NCBI RefSeq assembly: GCF_000003815.2
Contig: NC_049980.1
Span: 8,111,558 to 8,171,557, forward strand
Reading direction: 5' to 3'
Origin: Branchiostoma floridae
Taxonomy: Eukaryota > Chordata > Leptocardii > Amphioxiformes > Branchiostomatidae
DNA length: 60,000 nucleotides
Every line of letters starts with the position of its first letter. Position 1 is the first letter of the stretch. A model generated the notes under the pieces. The model did no database searches. It saw only the letters and a program-made list of their open reading frames with translations, and was not told the origin of the DNA. This document shows positions 11,730-20,709 of the stretch, in pieces. Both the position numbers and the translations under genes were made by a program.

Positions 11730-14700
11730 CTATGTGTAAGTTCCTATTACATGTACAATGTATCTTCCAGAGGATGTGTTGAAGTAATCTGTAGTACATG
11801 TACCTCGCTCACAGACGTAGTGCAGCAGGCCGGTACAGGGCAGGTCGTTCCACTGGTACCTCTTGGCCTTCTTCAGCTCCACGCAGTGCTCCCGCCGGCG
11901 GCTGTTGTCGGGCTGGCGCCGCCACCACGGCATGTAGTCTCCTGGCTTCAGGGGGGTGCCATCACTCCAGTGGAAATGTCCTGGAAAATTATATTTGTTT
12001 AGTTGGTCTGCAGGGATAGAGTTTGATTTAATAGATTTCAGCAAGTCAGACTTGCGTACCTTTTTCAAGGAGGCTATATATGAAAAGGTCCTTCTCAAAT
12101 AACCTTGCTTTCTTCTCGATGCATGATGCTGATAGTCTCCTTTCCAGTGCTCACCTGTTAGGTAAGGTCATGAAGTCTGGCATTTGAAGAAAAACCATGA
12201 TTGTGTCAAAAATTGGTGATTTCTTACTTGGGGTAAGTGAGGGAATCCTGGCACAGTTGATGTCCATGGTATGAAGATTTGGACCTTGTAGAAGATGTAC
12301 ATGTGTATTGTTAAATGAAATACAACAACATTGGTAGACAGGGACCTCAGGTCAAATCTCAGGGCTATTTCTGCAACTGCATGCTATTTCTGCCGCGTGC
12401 CTGCAAAGCTGGTGTGTTAGGCCGAACCGCGGTTATACCAGCTATATAGATACAGATACAGATACAGATTTCTGCAACTGCATGGCAGCCTTGACACGGC
12501 CCACATTTTTAACCAAGCACAACAGGTCATCACACCTTACTTTAAAAAAAAAAAAAAACGTGTTGGGTTCTTTCACATGCAGAGGTTTGGCGTTCCCTCA
12601 CAATGGACCTACGGCTTCATGTCACCGTCCGAAATGATGACTGCAGTCCCAAAATGTCCTAGCCGACCCTAGGATCAAACTCAGGCCCACGGATGCACAG
12701 AATTTGATCCCAATGGCCAAGCAGAGGGATTGCGTTACCACTTGCACCAGAAGGTACTCAGAGAGAGATACATGCATCGGGACTTACTCTCCTTGAGGAT
12801 GTCAGTCAGCCCTATCCAGTGAGATGTCTTGATCGTCCTGTGGATGTACCTGCCCAGGAAGACGTGCACCTGTCTGGACTTCACCACGGCCAGACGTGCC
12901 CCCTTGGTGGTACAGACGTGCTCGGCCAGCAGGTACGGCTGCTTGTCCAGGGAGAACCAGTAGCAGGCCTGGGGACCCTCCACAAACCCTGGGGGACAGG
13001 TGACTGGAGAAGGGAGACCNNNNNNNNNNNNNNNNNNNNNNNNNNNNNNNNNNNNNNNNNNNNNNNNNNNNNNNNNNNNNNNNNNNNNNNNNNNNNNNNN
13101 NNNNNNNNNNNNNNNNNNNAAGTTCTTCTTACACTGACAAAGAGCAAAAAGTTACCCTTACATATCAGTTAAGTAGGAGAAATGTAAATTTAAACTCGTT
13201 CACAAAGCAGTTTGTACAATTTACAACAATGTATATTATGTGGGTGTTGTAGCAGTCTACATGATGATGTTTCTCATTTGTCTACTCTGTACCTGTTGAG
13301 TTTTTGACATCTTCATGAGTATTTTCCAAGCCTTTTTCACTTGTCTGGCCTATTTTCTCAGTCAAGAGAGAAGTTAGGTCATCCACTGCAGTCTGTAGGC
13401 CCTGTACCATGCTCTTCAGCTCATCTAAACCAGTATCTCCATGGAACTCGTTCTGTACAGTTAGCAAGGACAGGCCAGCATTCTTCTCATTCTCTGAGGA
13501 AAGCAGATAGAAATGTGTGAGCTACTCTTTCAACATTATAGTTATACAAGCAGCATATGGCTCTCATTTTGAAATCCATATTCATGTACCTAGTCTCTAC
13601 TAGACTGACTACAGTGAATGTGATAGGGTGAATTTTTGCTAGGGGAGTTTGCTACCAGAGGAGTTGGCTGGCTGGAGGGGAAACATGAACCTTAGCAAGG
13701 ACTGACTCTCCTGGCCAACTTTCTCCATTATTCTGTCGAATTCTACGATCCCCATACCCCAGTAGGATTAGGCCTGGTGGAGGTAAACATGTACCGGTAT
13801 CACAGAACTTCGGTTCTGGTGTACTTACCTGAGTTCTCCCCCTCTGTTCCCACTTGGTTCACTCCCAGCTCTGTGACTTTCTGCTCCTGCACCACTGTAC
13901 CGTTGCCATAGATACGGTTGAAGACAGTGACTAGTCGAGCATCGAGTGGGAGCAGTTGTCCATCCTCACCTGAAAAGGACTTTGTGCCATTATTTGTACT
14001 TTCATTGCCAGACAAATGTTCTCTGCAAAATATATATACAGCATAATGTATTACAACTGTATATCAGATTGAGATTTTCAATCCAGTAATTGGTATATAC
14101 AGGTACCATTTCTGATGGCTTAAAATTTGTAACTATTTTAGTGACCAGAGTGACATGAGTAAGGCAGACTGATAATATGCAGCAGTGACAATCTCACTCT
14201 CTTTCTTTGCTTAGATTTGTATAAACATGTAACATCCATTGGCATAATACCGGTCGGTTTACTGCAATTTCTCAAGCAATGCTAATTTGGCAAATGATCA
14301 ACGCATCATTTTCTCCAGTTACATGTTGCTGTTACAGCTTACCTTTGCCACTTCTTCTGTGTAAATTATTTTGTCTCTCTGGTCCTGCTAAAAACATAAT
14401 ATCGTAATTGGAACACACCGCGGAATTGCACGGAGAACGGGCGCGTGGTTGGAAGGGGGTGCACTATACCGGCCGAACGAAACACGGCACAATTAACTGC
14501 TGCTATGTACCTTTATACATCCTCTGTTGTTCCCTTCTTTCCTGTNNNNNNNNNNNNNNNNNNNNNNNNNNNNNNNNNNNNNNNNNNNNNNNNNNNNNNN
14601 NNNNNNNNNNNNNNNNNNNNNNNNNNNNNNNNNNNNNNNNNNNNNGTTGCACAAAACAAAAATCTGCATGAGCATACAAAAAGTCATGAGAAAATGGGCG

Positions 14701-15647
14701 TATACTGACAAGAATTTTCATTTAATTTTGGTCCGTCACAACCGCTATGACGTAAAACTTTACTGCTGGCCGTAGCATTAAAAATGGCGGGAAAATGGCG
14801 GCGTACGTTCAATTTGACCCATTCAGCCGTAGATCCGGGCGATAATGCAACGGTTCCTCACACTTTTACACGAGTTGTATGTCACCAAAAGAAATTCAAG
14901 ATTGCTGTTGAATCATGCTCGTCTTGTGCCGTGAGCACATGTGATTATTATCTACAAATCTGGCGATTAACGTGACAGTGTGTTTGTCCCACGACGAGCT
15001 CGCCTGCCCCAAAAATGACCTGAAAACTTTTGGCCTTGTTGTCTTCGAATGCATTGTTATCGATGCTTTGTAAATTATGTATTGGACACCTAGATGTCTT
15101 AAGTGTGCATACCTCAGAAATAACTATTGTTGCATGTGTAGATCTCTTTAAGTTCCACTATTTTTAATCGACCGGTATAAGGCTTATGACCGGTATTATG
15201 CCAATGCATGTTATATACATGTACAGCAATAGTGGTTCAGCGTGTATAGTCAGTCAGCTCATTGTAAGAAATATGGAATTCAATGAATGAAGATTTATTC
15301 CAATTTGTGAATATTGATTACCATTACATTTAGCAGACTAGGCCAGGTAAAACCTACCCTAAGCTGACAGCAACTGGAGAATCTTGCTCAAGATGATACT
15401 CGAGCAGAAAATTATGGATTTCATCCACTCAAGTGATGTACCCCTCCAAGGATAAAAGTTCATTGAGCCCTCCTGGAGAAAAAATGTACAGAAAAAACTC
15501 TGTGCTACACATATAATATATGATATACAGACTGTTACCTTTAGAGAAGACAAACTTTGGCAGGATGTTGTTAGTTGCTGGAGTTGGTGCAGCAGAACTG
15601 AGGTACAAACAGGCAGAAGACAGCAGGACAATGAGACGGGCGGCCAT
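11730..15647 (-). CDS. Secreted C-type lectin with coiled-coil-like stalk (QPD/WND carbohydrate site)
   Basis: Predicted exons in transcript order are 15647-15539, 15472-15442, 14022-13829, 13493-13293, 12988-12788 and 11980-11730. All join in matching phases and give about 328 residues. The protein starts with a signal peptide (MAARLIVLLSSACLYLSSA). A linker with N-glycosylation sequons follows (NES, NGT), then a heptad-like segment (DELKSMVQGLQTAVDDL), then a C-type lectin domain over the last two exons. The lectin domain has its first disulfide cysteines (ACYWF, HVCTTKGA), the WIGL core, QPD in the long loop and WND before the last cysteines. QPD together with WND is the galactose-type calcium-site signature, so galactose or GalNAc binding is predicted. 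Gaps at 13020 and 14546 lie in introns, so extra exons cannot be excluded. The 31 nt exon 2 is the weakest call. The final exon could instead splice out after CER at about 11810. Confidence 0.78.
12380..12480. repeat. Dispersed repeat fragment with (CAGATA) microsatellite tail
   Basis: A GC-rich block around the motif ccgaaccgcggttataccag is followed by a short gatacagatacagata microsatellite. It lies in the last intron of the lectin gene and looks like a truncated retroposon end. The family is not recognised. Confidence 0.35.
12538..12765. repeat. SINE-related fragment in lectin intron
   Basis: Begins at a 17-A run followed by gtgttgggttctttcacatg. A near-identical phrase (gtggtgggttcttttacgtg) occurs in the SINE-like repeat at 45205-45440, so this is probably a diverged member of the same family. 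Confidence 0.4.
13020..13119. other. Assembly gap (100 N)
   Basis: Exactly 100 N, the usual placeholder for unknown length. It falls in the lectin intron just upstream of the exon that opens the lectin domain; splice phases on both sides still match. Confidence 0.99.
13620..13790 (+). repeat. Dispersed repeat, copy 1
   Basis: Shares a block with 19480-19640 in opposite orientation: gaggagttggctgg, then ggaggggaaa, then gatccccata and a tail like aggcctggtggagg. It lies in the lectin intron. Termini were not resolved, so class is unknown. Confidence 0.5.
14546..14645. other. Assembly gap (100 N)
   Basis: Exactly 100 N, inside the intron between lectin exons 2 and 3. The bases to its right carry a plus-strand promoter-like region, so this gap is a candidate misjoin. 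Confidence 0.99.
14779..14975 (+). promoter_or_regulatory. Tandem ATGGCGG (YY1-like) motifs and possible first exon of an unknown plus-strand gene
   Basis: Two copies of AAAATGGCGG stand 10 bp apart at 14781-14800. Each resembles the YY1 site that often covers the start of housekeeping transcripts. An ATG at 14784 opens a 63-codon frame beginning MAGKWRRTFNLTHSAVDPGD, with a possible donor (gttgtatgtc) near 14875. I do not recognise the peptide, and it is not the TUBGCP4 N-terminus. It sits inside the lectin intron, on the opposite strand, next to a gap. Confidence 0.35.
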
Positions 15648-16284
15648 ATTGTTGTTGTCTAGCAGTGGGCTGTTGGATCTGGCTTCTGTTCTGCCTCTAG
15701 GAGACTTCTTTAATCAGTTACACATGGAGAAAAAGGTGGCCTACTACACAGGTGCACCTGTCAGTTCTGACATGGAGGGTGATGGTTACTAGAAGAGTGG
15801 GGGTTGCTTCTAATTATTCTGCTACATACATTTACTTACTGACTAAAACTTCATCCACTATGAGACATGAAGCCATGACTTTTCTATTCATTTTTTATTT
15901 TTCTTTCCAATTATTCTGCTGGGTAATGTTTAATCCCCAAGCAGATGTGCAGAGGATTGACCGTCAGAATAGGGCCATTATAAACGAGTATTAACTTCCA
16001 ATATTTGCTTGGAAGTGAGGGAGTAAAATGCAAACTATAATATGATACATTATATTCAATTTGACACATTACATTGATAAGAGTGTTCCATATCAATGCC
16101 TATTGATATGATTCTCTGAGTTGCATAGTGCTGATAGATGCATGTTGTTTCATCCTTCCAAGAAAGGAAAGGGAAGTCTCCCAGAGAGCTAGTTAATACA
16201 GTCCAAATGGACTATTTTGGAGCTAGATGGTATGACTCACTGGAGTCACCATATAGCAAAAGTCAGTGAGTACCGGTAGTATTA

Positions 16285-16547
16285 CTCTGGGAGCCGGCCG
16301 GAATCGGGTAGCTTAGGACAGTTTATTCGGTGGCCCAAGACGGTCAGGCCCGCCCGATCTCCTATTAGCGCCCCGGGGAGTTTAAGCCCGATGAGGTCCA
16401 CCAAAAGGAAGCGATAACTCCTTGATAACTCCTTCGGGCTTAAACTCGCCAAAGCGGTAATGTGAGATTGACGGGCTGACTGCCTTGGCTTCCCAAACAA
16501 AACTCGCTAGCTACCCGGTCCTGTCTGGCTCCCAGGGTATGCAGTAT
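16285..16547. mobile_element. GC-rich foldback MITE
   Basis: Left end ctgggagccggccggaat is inverted at the right end as gtctggctcccag, and agctacccgg near 16508 mirrors cgggtagct near 16306. Inner arms also pair (gtttaagcccgatgagg with cttcgggcttaaac). The 10 bp direct repeat ggtagtatta occurs at 16275-16284 and 16548-16557 and may be the target duplication. Confidence 0.6.
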
Positions 16548-16596
16548 GGTAGTATTAGTATCCAGAATTTGATCATACAGATAGATGGGTCCCTTA

Positions 16597-16700
16597 CACA
16601 GGGGTAGGCAGCAGCCAGCTATGCTGCACTTTCAAGCAAGACTATACACTGAGCACACTGGTTTAACCATACACTTGGTGTCCTTAACACACCTGATGAA
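16597..16700. repeat. Dispersed retroposon fragment (family shared with 9081 and 49610)
   Basis: Contains aggggtaggcagcagccagc followed by a diverged body ending near cttaacacacctgatg. The same order occurs at 9081-9180 and 49610-49760. No terminal repeats are seen. The 49610 copy runs into reverse-transcriptase remnants, so a non-LTR element is likely. Confidence 0.45.
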
Positions 16701-16899
16701 AATGTGTCCATTATTTTTTTTTTAAAAGACAAAATAATTTACAATTGCCTCTTTGGGTTGGAACTTAAGTCTATCAGGTCCTGTTAAAACACAAAGTTAA
16801 CACAAAACCTCAGATGCTTGTACAAATTCAGAATCTGTATAACGAAGAAGCTCGTTTATGAAAATGAACCAATGAATCAATTGTAACTGTTGTTTTCAG

Positions 16900-19800
16900 G
16901 TTGACGTTCTGGAGACGCAGTTCTCCCAGCTGGTGGAGAAGATCCAGGCTACACGAGACTTCGAGAACATCCGCCTGGCGCACGACCAGTTCCTGGCCTC
17001 CCTCCTGGCACAGTCCTTCATCCTCATGAAACCTGTGAGTTACTGCATGGCACTTTTAAACCTTTGGTACAGACATGCACAGGTGGAGGGAGTTAACAGC
17101 CTTTGCAAAACCCTGTGAGTTACTGCAGTGACCCTTTACCATTTAATACAGAATTGTGCCCACCCTGGTTGCCAGAGAACAGCACTCAGCGGCTAGGGGT
17201 TTTCCCAAACCCCTAGCAACATGCCCCGCAAAATCGTACTAGCTAGCCCAGGGGGTCATGCAGCCGTGCATAACTCCCTTGGCCAGCTAGCACTGTGCCT
17301 TGGCAAAAAACCCTGGGACTTACTGCAGTGGCACTTAAACTTTAGTACAGACATGCACGTGTGAGGGCAAAACACTGGCACTGGGAGTTACTTGCTAGGA
17401 CAAGTATTATACTTTAGTCATGGAGACGCTATTCTCGAAGCAGAGGTTGGGTTGCTGGGATTAGTTACTGTGGCCGGAATTTTTTTAACAGTGAGGGGAG
17501 CAAGCTGGTAAAGATCCTGGCCGCACTACTACATTGTAATCCCCACGACTCAACCTCTGCTTGGAGAATAAGAAATGCACCAGACCTGTTTGCACATTCA
17601 TTAAAAGTGTAAGTTTGGGGCTTTATATACATTGTATATGGTGGAAAACAAGCATTGTGGTCATTTGGAGGGGAGGCGCCCAGAATAATGGAGGAGCAAG
17701 CAGACATACTTAATGAGATATGGGAAGGATGAGAGGGTGGGGAGGCTTTGAAATTGAGTGAAGGAGGGAGATGTTGGAGGTTGGACAGGTCTGAAAAGCT
17801 GGCCACCCACCGCATTTTAGTTAGGTAAAGTAGGTGCTATTGTAACTTCTGTATACTTCTGATACCACAGCTGGACACTGGTGGCTCTTATGTGGTGAGC
17901 CCTCTGTATGGCGCCCAGATATACATTGCAGGGACTTGTTCAGACGAGTTCAAACAAATGGTGAATCTATGTTGGAAGTTGGAACAGTGCAGATACTAAT
18001 ACAAATTCTGTTTTTGACATTGGAATGTTTTAACATGTTGGAATATGGCAGAATATTTACTCAAACGAATGTTACAATTGTTCTTAACTGTTACTTGTCT
18101 CAGTTAGTTTTTACAATTGGGTTTCATAAATGTTAGAAAAAAAGGCAGCAAACACCTATGCAATAATGTGGAATTGGCTCTACAAGAAAATTCCGTTAAC
18201 CTTTCTATTAAAGGAAACATTAATGCTTAAAGACCCCTTAAATTTCAAGTTTCAACTGCTTTATTTACCCTATCATACCTGGAATTCTTTCCACCTTAAA
18301 GGAACCCGTGAAATGAATATAATTTACGATGAACTTTTATTTCAGGTGTTCCACTGCTTGAATGAGATCCTGGATCAGTGCCACAACTTTGCCATGCTGG
18401 TCTCCCTGAACCCTGGTGCACTGAATGAGAGACAGCTGGATCTGATGGACACAATTGCAAAGGTTGTGAAACTGATGAGTTCTCTGTTTCTCTTAATATT
18501 TTTACGTGAGAATTATGTACGTGAGGAACATGTGAGATTTTTTTGTATCATTGGACAGCTCATAAACACTTGTCATCAAACAAAAATGACACACGTCATG
18601 TATTATTTTACAGTCAGAAGTATTTGCTATTGGCATTGATGCAGTCTTGAATATGTGACTTGATGATTGAGCAATGCCAACCAGCTGAATTGTGGCTAAC
18701 ATTGATGAAGACACACACAGATTTGGTGTGTCATTACCTGTACATTTGTCATCAAGAATGATACTGTTTTATTTTTGATATATGAAGCTGGTACATGCAG
18801 CACTGTACCAAAATGATTTTTCTACATTTTACTTGACTTTCAAGGACAAGTGTATTATCAACATTTTGGACCAACCACAGCAAGCTCATGCAAAAATGGG
18901 TTATCATCAAACATATGTCCTTACAGGATTTCAGCCGTCAGTCCAACCTGCTGTTTAAGATCCTGTCCAGTGTGAGGAGTCACCAGGCCTCCCCCTACCT
19001 GGCACAGCTGCTGCTGAGGGTCGACTACAACAAGTACTTCAGCCAGGCTGGGGGAACCCTGGGCAGGTGTGTCATGTGCTGACTCGTAGTTGGGGAGCCT
19101 TAGGCCACACCAATTTAATTTCTTGGTTCACGGATTCGCTCGCTCCTATTTTTTGGAAAAAAAAATAAAAATAAAAATTACCACTCAGCAAATTTTCACC
19201 ATTAATGAAACCATTCACCAACTTTCTGGTGAAGCAAATTGGCCTTTATATTATAAGCTCCTTTAAGTGTGGGTACAGGTGCGGTTACTTTACAATAATA
19301 GTGTTTTTGTACTTTTTTCAAGCTGAAAACTTTTTTTCTTTATGTTTTGGATTAGCTGTTACCTTTACCCCAACCATTTTACCAAGTTTTATTTTTATTT
19401 TTATTTCGCCCTATCGCTCCATATTTTTTATGAAAAAATCCGTGAACCAAGAAATTAAATTGGTGTGGCCTTATGATTGTTTAGCCTCCACTAGGCCTTC
19501 CTACGTGGGTGTGGGGATCATAGAATTTGGCAAAAAATCAGGAAATTGGCCAGAGGAGTCAGACCACGCTTAGGTTCACATTTCCCCTCCAGCCAACTCC
19601 TCCAGTAGCAAGACCCCCCTGGCAATTTTTTCTCCCTATAATAGCCAGCATAGTCAGTCTGGTAGAGACTAATGATTGTTATCCTAGCAGTATAGAAGGA
19701 TTGTCTCTCTTTACGATTTGTATTGTTCAATACACAGACGCAAATGCTGTGCTTTTGGATTTGCAATATTCCTTTGTATGGAATAGCCAATACAAAATCA

Positions 19801-20200
19801 TAGTGGAATTCGATGATGTTTTACAATATTATTGTCCTGTGACACAGCTTGGATGTGTTTCTAGATCGTTTTACTCTCTTAGATAACTGCGTATTTGATG
19901 ATAATGCATTAAAATACAATTTACCAAGGAGCTTTATCAAGATCCTTGAATTTACCTTACAAGATACATTTCAAGGTATGAATAATTCCATTTGGCATAA
20001 CTTTGTTTTCTCATTCTGAAATCCCCTTAAAAAATACATGATAAGCCAACAACAGTCTGGATACACATGCATGTGCCACATACATGTATGTACCACTCTA
20101 CCCAACCATGGAAGTCCAAGCCTCATGTTTATTCATTTGTCATTCCAGTTACACAGCTCCAGCACCTCCCTCCTCCTCCTCCACAACAACAACTGTCTGA
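16900..20200 (+). CDS. TUBGCP4: Gamma-tubulin complex component 4, C-terminal exons only
   Basis: Component of the gamma-tubulin ring complex that nucleates microtubules. Four exons are readable: 16900-17034, 18346-18462, 18927-19066 and 20149-20200. They give 147 residues from the GRIP2 (C-terminal, gamma-tubulin-binding) domain. Diagnostic strings are VDVLETQFSQL, RLAHDQFLASLLAQSF, VFHCLNEILD, RQSNLLFKILSSVRSHQ and DYNKYFSQAGGTLG, close to human TUBGCP4. All phases agree, and the joining serine (AG|T) restores the GGTLGS motif. The tail then differs: YTAPAPPSSSSTTTTV replaces the very short human end. A poly(A) signal AATAAA lies at 20426-20431. The roughly 520 upstream residues of the protein have no exons anywhere between KIF14 and 16900; only the opposite-strand lectin is there. 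This is either an assembly problem or a partial gene copy. Confidence 0.9.
17029..17370 (+). repeat. Diverged triplication of a TUBGCP4 exon-intron junction
   Basis: The real donor region (aaacctgtgagttactgcat, then ggcacttttaaac and acagacatgcac) is echoed near 17108 (aaaccctgtgagttactgca) and near 17308 (aaaccctgggacttactgca, then acagacatgcacgtg). Between them lies a perfect 11 bp hairpin (gctaggggttt / aaacccctagc). Confidence 0.6.
17431..17569. mobile_element. Short MITE, CAAGCAGAGGTTGG family
   Basis: Inverted ends attctcgaagcagaggttgg (left) and caacctctgcttggagaat (right), 139 bp overall. The same terminal motif bounds elements at 21432-21566 and, more diverged, at 26322-26440. The target duplication is not clear. 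Confidence 0.6.
19103..19470. mobile_element. PIF/Harbinger-like MITE with TTA target duplication
   Basis: Ends are GGCCACACCAATTTAATTTC and its inverse, about 30 bp each, flanked on both sides by TTA (19100-19102 and 19471-19473). A three-base TWA duplication is typical of PIF/Harbinger elements. A second copy is at 48504-48949 in inverted orientation. No transposase is present. Confidence 0.7.
19480..19640 (-). repeat. Dispersed repeat, copy 2
   Basis: Reverse-complement relative of 13620-13790, sharing ccagccaactcctcc and the order of flanking blocks. It lies in the last TUBGCP4 intron. Class unknown. Confidence 0.5.
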
Positions 20201-20709
20201 TTCCTGACCACCTCCCAACCTGCAACAGCTCCATATACAGGACATCTGTCATTGCTTTGGACTTGAAGTTACTGCCAACAATTGTATAAATATGGAAAGC
20301 TTAACTGTTTTAGTCAATGTGTGGCTAAGCTTGCAGTAGTAGCAAATGAAGTACTAGTACATGTAGAAACAGTTTAAGCGTGACCATACGAAATATGCTG
20401 TCATTGTCATATAGTAATAATGGCAAATAAATACTCTGTTTACTGCAACATGATGGTTCTTATATATTTGTATCTCTCTTGTGTCACAGTTAGATAACTC
20501 TCAAAGCTCTTATGATAAATACCCCCATGCAGACCCTCTTTTCAGACTGGACAGGGTTTTCCAAAAACCCAAATAAGACATCTTCATGTTATCTTTTCCT
20601 CTTCTATATGAATATGGTCCAGTGACTGTCAGCACCAAGATGCTTCTCCCAGACTAGTATGTCAGGTGTTTGTCTTTAAGCTGCCAAAATATGTCCATCA
20701 CCAAGGCAG
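20201..20709. other. Convergent 3' ends of TUBGCP4 and HAX1
   Basis: TUBGCP4 3' UTR with AATAAA at 20426-20431, then about 280 bases to the HAX1 stop. No canonical minus-strand signal for HAX1 was seen here, so its 3' end is undetermined and could overlap TUBGCP4. Confidence 0.5.

Larger units (their letters stand above)
15648..16899. other. Spacer between lectin start and first TUBGCP4 exon seen
   Basis: Should contain the lectin promoter (minus strand) and intron of TUBGCP4. No upstream TUBGCP4 exon was found. It holds the foldback element at 16285-16547 and a retroposon fragment at 16597-16700. Confidence 0.5.

Noticed and set aside
19205-19573. 122-codon plus-strand frame
   Set aside because: Falls within the Harbinger-like MITE and flanking intron; composition is AT-rich filler without homology.
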